This document shows, one piece after another, positions 1 to 8,568 of a DNA stretch of 64,000 nt. Below the pieces are notes generated by a model. It did no database searches and was not told the DNA's origin. It saw only the letters and a program-made list of their open reading frames with translations. Both the position numbers and the translations under genes were made by a program. This DNA is from Pelagibius sp. Alg239-R121 (GTDB taxonomy: Bacteria > Pseudomonadota > Alphaproteobacteria > Kiloniellales > Kiloniellaceae), in NCBI RefSeq assembly GCF_947331435.1, contig NZ_CAMZOF010000005.1:248001-312000 (forward strand), given 5' to 3'. Each line of letters begins with the position of its first letter. Within the stretch, counting starts at the first letter, position 1.

Positions 1-1036
1 CAAGGCGATAGCGTTGTGCGTCACCGTAGGAGAAGAGGCGGCCCTGCAGCATCTTATCCGGGGAAAAACCGATACCTGGAACCACGTTTGCCGGGTTGAA
101 AGCGACCTGCTCGACATCGGCGAAGTAATTGTCTGGATTGCGGTTGAGTTCCATCTCGCCGACTTCGATCAGCGGGTAATCACCATGTGGCCAGACTTTC
201 GTCAGATCGAAAGGATTGACGTGATAGCTGTCAGCGTCGGCTTCGGGCATGACCTGTACTGACAGGGTCCACTTTGGAAAATCGCCGTTTTCGATACTGT
301 CGAAGAGATCCCGCTGATGGCTCTCACGATCTTGCGCGATGACCTGTGCAGATTCTTCGTCGGTGAGGTTCTGGATGCCCTGCTGGGTTTTGAAATGAAA
401 TTTGACCCAGAAGCGTTCGTTGTCTGCATTGATGAAGCTGAAGGTATGGCTGCCGAAACCGTCCATGTGACGGTAGGTTTTCGGAATACCGCGTTCGCTC
501 ATGACAATCGTCACCTGGTGCAAAGCTTCAGGTAGCAGGGTCCAGAAATCCCAATTGTTGTCTGCGCTGCGCATATTGGTACGCGGGTCGCGTTTAACGG
601 CGTGGTTCAAATCCGGGAACTTCAGGGGGTCCCGGAGGAAGAAAACCGGTGTGTTGTTGCCTACGAGGTCCCAGTTTCCTTCGTCGGTGTAGAACTTGGC
701 GGCAAATCCGCGGATGTCCCGTTCGGCGTCAGCCGCACCGCGCTCGCCCGCAACCGTGGAGAAACGCAGGAACATGTCGGTTTTCTTGCCAAGCTGGGAG
801 AAAATCTTGGCGCGAGTGTACTTCGTAATGTCGTTGGTCACCGTAAAGGTGCCGTAGGCGCCGGAGCCTTTGGCGTGCATGCGGCGCTCGGGTATCACTT
901 CCCGATCGAAATGTGCGAGCTTTTCCAGGAACCAGACATCCTGCAGTAAAGCAGGGCCTCGGCGGCCAGCAGTCATCGTGTTTTGGTTGTCGGGAACCGG
1001 CGCGCCTGCAGCCGTTGTCAGTTTTTTGTCGCTCAT
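1..1036 (-). CDS. katA: Catalase (heme, monofunctional), truncated by window edge
   Basis: Degrades hydrogen peroxide to water and oxygen. About 345 N-terminal residues are present. The active-site signature [15 protein letters not shown] places the catalytic His at residue 54; GNNTPVFF (about 127-134) carries the distal Asn; [10 protein letters not shown] near the window edge is the proximal heme-Tyr signature. The last roughly 140 residues lie outside the window. The start ATG at 1036 reads [11 protein letters not shown], normal for small-subunit catalases. The gene is divergent from oxyR across a 151 bp AT-rich gap with palindromic sites, so peroxide control is likely. The family call is certain from the motifs; the exact paralogue name (katA versus another kat) is inferred. 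Confidence 0.95.
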   Translation of the reverse strand, partial: MSDKKLTTAAGAPVPDNQNTMTAGRRGPALLQDVWFLEKLAHFDREVIPERRMHAKGSGAYGTFTVTNDITKYTRAKIFSQLGKKTDMFLRFSTVAGERGAADAERDIRGFAAKFYTDEGNWDLVGNNTPVFFLRDPLKFPDLNHAVKRDPRTNMRSADNNWDFWTLLPEALHQVTIVMSERGIPKTYRHMDGFGSHTFSFINADNERFWVKFHFKTQQGIQNLTDEESAQVIAQDRESHQRDLFDSIENGDFPKWTLSVQVMPEADADSYHVNPFDLTKVWPHGDYPLIEVGEMELNRNPDNYFADVEQVAFNPANVVPGIGFSPDKMLQGRLFSYGDAQRYRL

Positions 1037-1121
1037 TTCTTTCTCCGCTTGTGGTCGTGCGATGTTTAGGAACCCGCTGTCATCACCCCCTTCAGGGCGC
1101 TGAGGCATTTGATGAGTTGTA

Positions 1122-1151
1122 TTATAATCATTCTAATTATAATCTCTAATA
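1122..1151. promoter_or_regulatory. Two tandem 15-bp Fur/PerR-like boxes in the katA-oxyR gap
   Basis: The 15-mer TTATAATCATTCTAA (1122-1136) differs at one position from the 7-1-7 PerR-type box TTATAATNATTATAA. It is followed with no gap by TTATAATCTCTAATA (1137-1151), which shares the first eight bases. They sit about 86-115 bp upstream of the catalase start and 37-66 bp upstream of the oxyR start. Binding by a Fur-family regulator (PerR or Irr type) is inferred from similarity only. Confidence 0.4.
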
Positions 1152-1170
1152 TAGATAAATTTGCATTTCG

Positions 1171-1185
1171 ATAGGAAAAAACTAT
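1171..1185 (+). promoter_or_regulatory. OxyR-like box overlapping the oxyR ribosome-binding region
   Basis: The stretch ATAG-N7-CTAT matches half of the classical OxyR tetra-repeat and lies immediately before the oxyR ATG at 1188. It contains the only purine-rich ribosome-binding candidate (AGGAAAAA), so a bound regulator would also cover the start region. This could allow autoregulation, as is usual for LysR proteins. Only one of the two expected ATAG-N7-CTAT units is present, so the assignment is tentative. Confidence 0.35.
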
Positions 1186-1187
1186 CA

Positions 1188-2102
1188 ATGGTCTCTTTCC
1201 GCCAACTCCAGTATCTGGTGGCTGTCGCCGATGCCCTGCATTTTCGCCGTGCGGCTGAGGCCTGTAACGTCTCCCAGCCGGCTTTAAGCGCGCAGATTCA
1301 GCAGCTTGAGGAGGGGCTTGGCGCCCAACTGGTGGAAAGAAGCCAGCGCAAGGTGATCCTGACCCCAATCGGCCGCGATGTGGTGGCACGGGCGCGTGGA
1401 ATTCTCGCGGACGTCGAGTCATTGCGGGAGTCTGTGCGTGATCAGGCGCCGCCACTCAGCGGGACACTTCGCCTGGGGGTTATCCCAACGGTCGGCCCCT
1501 ACGTCCTGCCGGCCTTGCTGCCGCGGGTCAGGAGCCTGTTTCCCAAGGTCGAGCTGTACCTGCGTGAGGACAAGACCGCTGAACTGGTTACACAGCTGCG
1601 GGCCGGACAGATTGATCTGGTTTTGCTGGCCTTGCCCGTTGCAGGTGCCGATCTTCAGTCGATGCCTCTGTTCGAGGACCCCTTTGTGCTTGCCATGCCC
1701 GCGGGACATGTGCTGACCGAACGGCAAAAAGTCAGCGAGACGGATCTGATCGAGCAGCAGCTCCTGCTCCTGGATGACGGTCACTGCCTGCGGGATCATG
1801 CCCTCCAGGTCTGTGCCTTGTCCGGTGCGGGAAATGTTGCAGACTTTGGCGCGACAAGCCTCAATACGCTGGTCCAGATGGTTGCCAACGGATTAGGGCT
1901 CACGCTGATGCCGTCTCTGGCGCTGAACGTCGAACTGCGCGCCGACAGTGGCCTTGAAATTCGACGATTTGAAGAGCCGCAACCGAGTCGGCAGATTGGG
2001 TTGCTCTGGCGGCGCAGTTCAATGCGCAAAGCCGATTTTCATGCCTTCGCGGAAATCATCAGCCGCCAGATTGACATGGGGGTGATCGGCTCTTCTCAGT
2101 AA
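1188..2102 (+). CDS. oxyR: OxyR, peroxide-sensing LysR-type regulator
   Basis: LysR-type activator that senses hydrogen peroxide by a reversible disulfide. The N-terminal winged helix (about 1-60, FRQLQYLVAVADALHFRRAA) binds DNA. In the effector domain DDGHCLRDHALQVC holds Cys200 and Cys209 (304-residue form), matching E. coli Cys199/Cys208, so redox switching should be intact. I chose the ATG at 1188, preceded by AGGAAAAA, over an in-frame ATG-less extension from 1161. It is divergent from the catalase gene, its expected target. The stop overlaps the convergent small exported-protein gene by 7 bp. Confidence 0.93.
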   Translation: MVSFRQLQYLVAVADALHFRRAAEACNVSQPALSAQIQQLEEGLGAQLVERSQRKVILTPIGRDVVARARGILADVESLRESVRDQAPPLSGTLRLGVIPTVGPYVLPALLPRVRSLFPKVELYLREDKTAELVTQLRAGQIDLVLLALPVAGADLQSMPLFEDPFVLAMPAGHVLTERQKVSETDLIEQQLLLLDDGHCLRDHALQVCALSGAGNVADFGATSLNTLVQMVANGLGLTLMPSLALNVELRADSGLEIRRFEEPQPSRQIGLLWRRSSMRKADFHAFAEIISRQIDMGVIGSSQ

Positions 2103-2422
2103 GAAGGAACGCCCGGAAAGCTGCATTCGTTGCGGCTGTATACCTGCCGGACGTGGCAGGCCCGGTTCATGTCTATCGCGAGATGGCCACGGCAATTCTT
2201 GAAACTTACCGTAGCATCATACCCGACGATCGTATTGACGGATTGACCTGGTTGCCGCCGAGGCAGGATGGAAATTTGCCTGATGGTAGATTCGTCGACC
2301 CCCAGTTCGGCAAGTTTATGCTCAACCTCGGGCAGGCATTCGTTGAAGCGCGCGGCCGCAGGAAAAGCCGTCGCCAAAATGAGCGCACCGGTAAGAAGGG
2401 CTGTTGAGGTTCTGCGTAGCAT
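2096..2422 (-). CDS. Small exported protein with four cysteines, unknown function
   Basis: 108-residue protein with a clear signal peptide (MLRRTSTALLTGALILATAFPAAA, cleavage after about residue 24). The mature part has four cysteines (29, 77, 89, 100), enough for two disulfides, suggesting a small periplasmic or secreted protein. I recognise no family. The start at 2422 is chosen because the signal sequence begins there and a GGAG lies about 10 bases upstream; a longer reading frame to 2557 adds 45 non-signal residues. It is convergent with oxyR and overlaps its stop by 7 bp. Confidence 0.7.
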   Translation of the reverse strand: MLRRTSTALLTGALILATAFPAAARFNECLPEVEHKLAELGVDESTIRQISILPRRQPGQSVNTIVGYDATVSFKNCRGHLAIDMNRACHVRQVYSRNECSFPGVPSY

Positions 2423-2635
2423 GGAGGTTCTCCGTTTATCGTGTTTCCGCCGTCCGGAGACATCGCGTCTGTCGAAAATGTAATGTCTGCCCAGCGCGAT
2501 CCCCGTCACGTCTTCGTGAAACAACCCGCACTCTGCGCAATGGACTGTCACCCACATTTCGTACTGCTGTCATGAGTCCTTCACAGCCAGCCGGTATCAG
2601 AAGTCATCTGCTGACCTATCCGGGACTTCGAAACC

Positions 2636-2800
2636 ATGGCGATTGAACCCAATTATCGTTTCCTCGCGGAGAGGCTTCGTGACTTTGCAGAGCGCCTGGG
2701 CCGAAATAGTGAAGAGTCGTTTGATGACGTGGGGGACCAAAATAAGCGTGCCGACGAAATCGAATGGTGCATCCAGGGGCTGGATGGCTACTGTTCGTAA
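2636..2800 (+). CDS. Small hypothetical protein (54 aa)
   Basis: Short reading frame MAIEPNYRFLAERL to ...GLDGYCS, rich in charged residues with predicted helices and no membrane segment. Codon use resembles the neighbours. No strong ribosome-binding site is seen just upstream and I know no family. It lies alone between the exported protein gene and the DUF924 gene, transcribed toward the latter. It may be real or chance. Confidence 0.4.
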   Translation: MAIEPNYRFLAERLRDFAERLGRNSEESFDDVGDQNKRADEIEWCIQGLDGYCS

Positions 2801-2934
2801 TTGGCTATTTCGTCATCACAGCGTTTGCTGTTGCTGTTTGTGACCTCGTAATCCTTTTCGTGGATTTCCCTGTCTTCCGAAGGCAGACTATGCCGGTAAC
2901 GGTGTAAGTCTCTTGCTGTGAAGAGGGAGGACGA

Positions 2935-3480
2935 GTGGTCACGGTTGACGACGTTCTGGACTTTTGGTTTGGCGAAGGCATGTCTGATCGCTGGTTCGTT
3001 AAAGACCCGGCGTTTGATGATGCGGTTCGCCGCACGCTGCTTTCGGGCTATGAGCTGGCAAACGACGGACGCCTGGATGATTGGATGTCTAGCGCACGAG
3101 GCTGCCTTGCACTCTGTATTCTGCTCGATCAGGCGCCCCGGAATCTGTTTCGTGACGATCCTCGAGCCTTTGCAACAGATGCCAGGGCGCGTGATGTCGT
3201 CCGTCACGCGCTCAGCCTAGGACTGCAGCACGATCTGAGCCAAACGGAACGTCTTTTTCTATACCTTCCGCTCGAGCACAGCGAAGACCTGCAGGACCAG
3301 GAAGAATGCCTCGTACTGACAAAGGCACTCGACGAGGACCCTACTTGGTACGATTATGCGCTCATGCACCGGGATATCATCGCGCGTTTTGGTCGGTTTC
3401 CCCATCGCAATCTCATACTCGGCCGCGATGCGACGGCGGAAGAGGCTGCGTTTTTGACTGAACCACACTCCTCGTTCTGA
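2935..3480 (+). CDS. DUF924 family protein
   Basis: 181-residue soluble helical protein. The N-terminus VDDVLDFWFGEG and the central region with CILLDQAPRNLFR and ARDVVRHALSLGL are typical of the DUF924 (YP_010-like, TPR-type alpha-helical) family; later FLYLPLEHSEDLQDQEECL and RFGRFPHRNLILGR complete the signature. The molecular function of the family is not established. The start is a GTG with a strong GGGAGG a few bases upstream, which decides it over other in-frame starts. No operon partner: the next gene starts 35 bp later and is exported. Confidence 0.85.
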   Translation: MVTVDDVLDFWFGEGMSDRWFVKDPAFDDAVRRTLLSGYELANDGRLDDWMSSARGCLALCILLDQAPRNLFRDDPRAFATDARARDVVRHALSLGLQHDLSQTERLFLYLPLEHSEDLQDQEECLVLTKALDEDPTWYDYALMHRDIIARFGRFPHRNLILGRDATAEEAAFLTEPHSSF

Positions 3481-3515
3481 TACCTAGTTGCAGTGATAGG
3501 CTTGCTGGAGGAAAT

Positions 3516-3857
3516 ATGCAGAATCCGACCTTAACACTTACCTTCGCAGCTGCTTTGCTGCTGTTGCAGGGCGTTTTCGACCCTGTGGTGGCAGACGAGA
3601 ATGCCGAACAGCAGTTCAGCCGTTATCAACAGGCGATCGAAGTGACCAAACAGTGCCGTCAGATTGGATTTTCCGATGGCGAATACGATCGCATGGGCGA
3701 GATCATCAACAAAAAGGTCAATCACGAGGTTGGTGCCAAGCGGCTGTCGCTCCTACTCGCGGCTCAAAAAGATGCACGTAAACTGGTTGAAGCAAAAGGC
3801 TGCGATAGTTCGGAGGCCGGCGAACTTCTGCAAATCTATGACACCGAATTGAAGTGA
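3516..3857 (+). CDS. Small periplasmic protein, unknown function
   Basis: 113 residues with a signal peptide (MQNPTLTLTFAAALLLLQG, cleavage near VVADEN, about residue 26). The mature part is helical, with two cysteines (QCRQIGF and AKGCDSS) that could form one disulfide. A ribosome-binding site GGAGGAAA precedes the ATG. It follows the DUF924 gene by 35 bp on the same strand and may be co-transcribed. I recognise no family. Confidence 0.7.
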   Translation: MQNPTLTLTFAAALLLLQGVFDPVVADENAEQQFSRYQQAIEVTKQCRQIGFSDGEYDRMGEIINKKVNHEVGAKRLSLLLAAQKDARKLVEAKGCDSSEAGELLQIYDTELK

Positions 3858-4033
3858 TTCTTGGACGGAGTCATGTAGTGTCAGTGGCATCAGTCAATTG
3901 ACCTAATGCCGTAGCCGCGCTTCGGAGCGCTGTCAGTCTCCAACTTGGAATACGATTGCGCTTGAATTTCTTGAACAAGAGCTTGGTTCGCGTTTTTCGC
4001 CTGTCCGGCGTAAAACGACCGGACTCGGGGGAG

Positions 4034-4666
4034 TCAGGGAACCAGCCAGGTCGTATCCAATTCGCCTTTTGACCAATCGAAGCGGGCTCGCCGATGGCCT
4101 TCGTGGCAGACATACAGCCACTCCAAATGGCTGAAAGTCGCGGAAATTACGGCAAATTCCGGGTAGCCTTTTTCCGATTCTTCCAAGGTCGGATCTCTGT
4201 CCTGAAGTTCGGGAGATAGACCGGAGGTCGGCCAGGCACTCGGTTTGCCGGGATGCTCGGAAACAAGATACTCCCGGCGGCAGTCCGGCGTAAGCTTTTT
4301 CCAAGCTTCTGCGGCAACGGTGTCATCGTGGGAAACTGTTGCGATGGCGTCGACCCGAAGCTGGGTTTGTGCACCGCGATCATAAAAAAGAAACGATATC
4401 CTCGGATCCTTTTTGAGGTCGTCGACTTTCTGGCTGCGGATGTCCGTATGGAAGTGCAGACAACGTGATTCCCGATCGACATGCCGAAGAACGACAGTGC
4501 GCATTGCCGCGCCGGCCGAGTCGCGCATGGTCGCAGCAACCGGTGTATGGAAGCCGTGGCGTCGATCGGAAACGCCTTCTTCCAGAAGGGTCCAGATCTC
4601 ATCCAGCACAACACCAAGCCGCGGCTCGTCGTCGCTGCTCCAGATATCAAGTGGCAAGCTTACCAT
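4034..4666 (-). CDS. Pyridoxamine 5'-phosphate oxidase-fold FMN-binding protein
   Basis: About 210 residues. The split-barrel PPOX fold is shown by RTVVLRHVDRESRCLHFHTD, the phosphate-binding SQKVDDLKKDPRISFLFYD, and the C-terminal EFAVISATFSHLEWLYV and HRRARFDW. It resembles the Alr4036/pyridoxamine-oxidase-like subfamily rather than true PdxH: the canonical PdxH C-terminal RL.P motif is absent (it ends RARFDWSKGELDTTWLVP). It probably binds FMN, with unknown substrate. The start ATG at 4666 has AGGA upstream; a GTG at 4681 adds five residues but has weaker support. It stands alone upstream of the channel gene. Confidence 0.8.
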   Translation of the reverse strand: MVSLPLDIWSSDDEPRLGVVLDEIWTLLEEGVSDRRHGFHTPVAATMRDSAGAAMRTVVLRHVDRESRCLHFHTDIRSQKVDDLKKDPRISFLFYDRGAQTQLRVDAIATVSHDDTVAAEAWKKLTPDCRREYLVSEHPGKPSAWPTSGLSPELQDRDPTLEESEKGYPEFAVISATFSHLEWLYVCHEGHRRARFDWSKGELDTTWLVP

Positions 4667-4815
4667 CAAAAAAATCCTCACTTACAAATAGGGTCCGGTC
4701 TACGCCGGCAGTGAGCACAAACAACAATAGCAAAAAAAATTGGACAGTTGGGTTATATCATCGAATGCCTATCATGGCTGATCCGATATTTTCAACGCAG
4801 AGTCAACTAATGCCT

Positions 4816-7287
4816 TTACGAAGTGGATTGCGGCGACGGATTCTCTCCACGATTGATAAGGGCTTTTTCCAATCGATCGATATCCTTAATGTTGATATCG
4901 CGTTGCGGGAACGGAATTTCAATCGCGGCCTCTGCAAAAGCCCGATTGATCGACACGCGTAACTCGCTCGCGACGATAACGCGCCATTCAACCTGTGCGA
5001 TGAAGCCGCGCGCTTCAAAGTTCAGAGACGAGTCCGCGAAGTCCTGAAAAACCACCTGGGGTTCGGGCCAGGTTAATATTCTTTCATGGCCGCGCAGGCA
5101 TGCCATCAGGATATCCATCACTTTATCAATGTCGGAGCCGTAAGCGACTCCAACCGCGACTTCGACGCGGCCGTAACGGTCTTTGTGCGTCCAATTGGTA
5201 ACGGCATTGGCAACGAGTTCGCTGTTGGGAATAATGATCGACGCACGCTGAAAGGTCTCAATCTCGGTGGCGCGCACCTTGATTCTTTTGACGAATCCCT
5301 CGTGTCCCGCGATGACGATCCAGTCACCCACTTTGATCGGTCGTTCGATCAACAGGATCAGTCCAGAGACGAAGTTGTTCACAATGTTTTGAAGGCCAAA
5401 TCCGATACCAACCGACAAGGCGCCCGCGATGATCGCGATGTTGGAAAGGTCGAGTCCCAGAGTCGTGATGGCGAGGGTCGCCGCTGCGATCAACCCGATA
5501 TAGCCGGTTCCGGCGGTCAGGGAGTTCTGAACCCCCGAGTCCATTCTGGTATTTGGTAGTACCTGTTCCGACAGCAGGCGCTGGATGAAGCGGGTGACCA
5601 GCAGGACGACAAGGAAGACGGCTATGGCCGCAAGGACATCACCAGGAGAGATAGTGACGCTGCCGATCTGAACGCCTTTTAGGACGCTCACAACCAGGCG
5701 GGCGACATCTTCGAAAGGCAAGCCCCAAAGCGGCGAGATCAGGATAAAGCCAGTAATGAAGACCACGAAGTCGAAGGCCGCTCGAATCCAGAACTTCAGA
5801 AGTTTTCTCGTGGGATGCGGAATACCGAGACTGATGCGGACCAGTTCGGTGCGCAAAATTGCGCCAATGATCTCGCGGCCCAGCCCCCGGACCAAAAACA
5901 GCCCGCCGATAATGGCGCCGCTGACGACAAGGTTGTTGATCAGTTGAGCGCCGAGAACAAGGTATCCGAACAGCGAGCTCAAAAGGGTGATCGCGGCCAG
6001 AGCTGCCGCCAGATAACGGATGATCCACCAGACGCGCCAGGGGCTCGGGCTGGACGGCTTTATTTCAGTTGCGGTTATGCCCGGGGCCGAAGGATCTGCC
6101 TGCCAGACGGCGGCACGACACAGGCTTAGGACGCCGATGGCTTCCAGAATGTTGGTGACGAAGAGGTACAGTGAAGCCTGTTCATCCGAAGCCTGATAGT
6201 CGGCGAACTGGCGGAGTGCCGGCTGGAGCTCGACGAAGAAGGCGTCAATCGCAAAGATGATCGCCAGAACGATGGTAACACGGCTGATGTAGCGCGCATT
6301 TTGTGGTGTAACCGGTAGCAAACGCCAGTTGGGAAGATTCGGTGCGAGAACCGCCCGGGGTAAGGCGCTGGCCAAGATGACAAAAATAGCCGCGATGCAA
6401 AAGATGACGGATATGGCTTGGAGCAACCCGCTGAGCACTGATTGTTCGCCCAGCACCCTGGGCAGAAATGCGGCAAGAATCAACGCCGGGACGACACCGT
6501 TGGCGAGACCTTCACCAATGGCGCCTGTCAGGCGCCGGGCATACGACGGGTTCTGAAGAGACGCATCGCGTCCAAACCATCGCAGCAGCAGGCGGCGTAC
6601 GACCCAGCCGATAGCGATTGCTATGGAAATACGGACGGCCAGCCTGAAGAACAAAAAGCTCTGGCGTTCCTCTTCCGTGAGGGTGCCCCACCAGATCGCC
6701 GGCGAAGTGGCAATCAGGCGAAGCATCTCGAAGAATTCGGGAACCGCTTTTTCCACTGTCGAAGGTGCTAGCGGGAAGGGCGAAAGCGTCAGAAAGCCGG
6801 CGATCCTGCGCTCGCGCACGACAGCGATTGCAAGAGTTTCCGCCTCGGTGACTCGCGACAAAGTCAGCTCGATTTGTTTCAGCTTGGCTTCCTGGAGCGA
6901 AATGTCGGTCAGAATCTGCGTGCGCTGTGCAGCGATTGCGGCGGGTTCCGCCGGCTCTGCCTCTTCTGGCGGGGGACCAAGTGCTTTGAGGCGACGACGG
7001 AGAGGCTCAATATTGTCGTTGGTTTCATCGCGGAGTGTTTCGGCTTCCACCCGGATGTTGGACAGGTTCGTCCGAATCTGGTTGAGCCTTTCCTTGGGGA
7101 TGCTATTTCGTGCGATTTCTTGCTGAGCAGAATCGAGCAGACGGCTCCATCTCGTTGCGTTGGCTGCAAAGGGTTCGTGGGGATCCGCCGCGTAGGTTGA
7201 AGAGGCTACAAGCACCGGCGAGGCGAAGGTCGCCATAGCAAACAGGAATAGAATACAGACTAGATTTCGTGCCGGCACGCGTAACAC
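4816..7287 (-). CDS. Large MscS-family mechanosensitive channel with DUF3772 domain
   Basis: 823 residues, an inner-membrane tension-gated channel expected to relieve osmotic downshock. Order: signal peptide (about 1-34, ending STYAAD), a periplasmic coiled DUF3772-type region (about 45-170, heptad-rich RRRLKALG and QEAKLKQIELTLSRV), roughly ten membrane segments, then the MscS core. GFGLQNIVNNFVSG (about 629-642) and LIERPIKVGDWIV mark the pore-lining helix and the beta domain; the C-terminal cytoplasmic domain follows. The length is like MscK/YbiO-type channels rather than MscS (about 286). It is monocistronic: the upstream gap to 7490 carries repeats. Confidence 0.9.
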   Translation of the reverse strand: MLRVPARNLVCILFLFAMATFASPVLVASSTYAADPHEPFAANATRWSRLLDSAQQEIARNSIPKERLNQIRTNLSNIRVEAETLRDETNDNIEPLRRRLKALGPPPEEAEPAEPAAIAAQRTQILTDISLQEAKLKQIELTLSRVTEAETLAIAVVRERRIAGFLTLSPFPLAPSTVEKAVPEFFEMLRLIATSPAIWWGTLTEEERQSFLFFRLAVRISIAIAIGWVVRRLLLRWFGRDASLQNPSYARRLTGAIGEGLANGVVPALILAAFLPRVLGEQSVLSGLLQAISVIFCIAAIFVILASALPRAVLAPNLPNWRLLPVTPQNARYISRVTIVLAIIFAIDAFFVELQPALRQFADYQASDEQASLYLFVTNILEAIGVLSLCRAAVWQADPSAPGITATEIKPSSPSPWRVWWIIRYLAAALAAITLLSSLFGYLVLGAQLINNLVVSGAIIGGLFLVRGLGREIIGAILRTELVRISLGIPHPTRKLLKFWIRAAFDFVVFITGFILISPLWGLPFEDVARLVVSVLKGVQIGSVTISPGDVLAAIAVFLVVLLVTRFIQRLLSEQVLPNTRMDSGVQNSLTAGTGYIGLIAAATLAITTLGLDLSNIAIIAGALSVGIGFGLQNIVNNFVSGLILLIERPIKVGDWIVIAGHEGFVKRIKVRATEIETFQRASIIIPNSELVANAVTNWTHKDRYGRVEVAVGVAYGSDIDKVMDILMACLRGHERILTWPEPQVVFQDFADSSLNFEARGFIAQVEWRVIVASELRVSINRAFAEAAIEIPFPQRDINIKDIDRLEKALINRGENPSPQSTS

Positions 7288-7305
7288 CGCCTGTGATTAA
7301 CTCGC

Positions 7306-7419
7306 AGAGTGCGATCGTTTGTCATTAATGTAATCAAGAACATGAAACGCCCTCCATTCATCTTGAGCGGAGTTGCATTCACATTTTTCTCTGATCCAGT
7401 GAAAAACGTTCGGACTCTT
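7306..7419. repeat. Composite intergenic palindromic repeat (A + B units)
   Basis: Unit A (7306-7355) begins AGAGTGCGATCGTT and ends CAAGAACATGAAACGCCCTC, the inverse orientation of the consensus. Unit B (7369-7419) carries ATTCACATTTTTC, then CCAGTGAAAAACGTTCGG and ACTCTT. The gap is 13 bp. It lies upstream of the channel gene and downstream of the hydroquinone reductase gene, both on the minus strand. Same family as copies near 11.3, 26.4, 28.4, 30.3, 46.0 and 51.1 kb. Confidence 0.7.
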
Positions 7420-7490
7420 GCAGTGTAGCTGTGCGGATTGTGTGGACGCCAGAAAGTTATCTGTTATCGAACCGAGGTGGCGACCGACTG

Positions 7491-8474
7491 TTAGACGGTC
7501 AGGGGTTCCCGTCCGTGCTGCGCAAGGAAGTCGATATCGGGCCCCAGGGGAACGACACCGGTTGGATTCACGCTTACGTGGCTGCCGTAGTAGTGATGCT
7601 TGATGTGATGGAAATCCACCGTTCCGGCAACCCCGGGAATTTGAAAAAGTTCACGGGTATGACCCCAGAGATTGGGCAAATCCACCAATCGTTGCCGGTT
7701 GCATTTGAAGTGTCCGAAATAGACGGGATCGAAACGAACCATAGTGGTGAAGAGCCGCCAATCTGCTTCGGTAATTCTATTGCCGGTCAGATAGCGCTGC
7801 TGCGAAAGACGGTCTTCCAGCCAGGACATAGAATCGAAGAGCGCTGCGAACGCCTCTTCGTAAGCTTCCTGAGAGGTCGCAAAACCACATTTGTAGACGC
7901 CGTTATTCACCGTGTGATAGACGCGCTCGTTGACCGCCTCAATCTCCTGCCGCAGATCCTCCGGATAGAAATCAATCGCAGCATCTCCCCAGGCATCAAA
8001 CGCGGTGTTCAGCATTCGGATGATTTCGGACGATTCATTGCTGACGATGGTGCCGGTTTTCTTATCCCATAGAATCGGAACGGTGACCCGTCCACTGTAG
8101 TCGGAGAGGGCTCGTGTGTAGACTTCGTGAAGGTGCTTCGCGCCACCGATTGCATCCGCCGTGCAGCCGCGGCCTTCCTGGAATACCCATCCCTGTTCGC
8201 CCATGTGCCAATGCACGACCGATACGGTGATCACGTCTTCGAGTTTTTTGAGTGCCCGAAAGATCAGGGTCCGATGTGCCCAGGGACAAGCCAGCGAGAC
8301 ATAAAGATGATAGCGGCCTGCTTCCGCTTCGAAACCATCCCTACCGCTCGGCCCCGCCGTGCCATCGGCCGTGACCCAATTGCGGAAGATCGATTCGTTG
8401 CGTTGAAAACGCCCGCCGCTTTTGGCCGTGTCATACCATTGGTCATGCCATACACCGTCTACCAGAAGACCCAT
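7491..8474 (-). CDS. yqjG: Glutathionyl-hydroquinone reductase (Xi-class GST)
   Basis: 327 residues. Reduces glutathionyl-(hydro)quinones with glutathione, releasing the hydroquinone and GSSG. The catalytic Cys is in YVSLACPWAHRT (Cys63), the Xi-class CPWA motif. VPILWDKKTGTIVSNESSEI is the glutathione-binding cis-Pro and SES region; the C-terminal all-helical GST domain holds RYLTGNRITEADWRLFTT and the Tyr-rich FHHIKHHYYGSH end typical of the class. Start with AGAGGAAG nine bases upstream. Not in an operon; the pirin gene upstream is a separate unit with a 94 bp gap. Confidence 0.92.
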   Translation of the reverse strand: MGLLVDGVWHDQWYDTAKSGGRFQRNESIFRNWVTADGTAGPSGRDGFEAEAGRYHLYVSLACPWAHRTLIFRALKKLEDVITVSVVHWHMGEQGWVFQEGRGCTADAIGGAKHLHEVYTRALSDYSGRVTVPILWDKKTGTIVSNESSEIIRMLNTAFDAWGDAAIDFYPEDLRQEIEAVNERVYHTVNNGVYKCGFATSQEAYEEAFAALFDSMSWLEDRLSQQRYLTGNRITEADWRLFTTMVRFDPVYFGHFKCNRQRLVDLPNLWGHTRELFQIPGVAGTVDFHHIKHHYYGSHVSVNPTGVVPLGPDIDFLAQHGREPLTV

Positions 8475-8568
8475 TTCTTGCTTCCTCTTTATGCACGCTT
8501 TTGTCTGCTCGCAAAGCAGATTTTTGGTTAATTGTCAGTCGGATAACGCCAAGGGCCTGCCAATGCCT

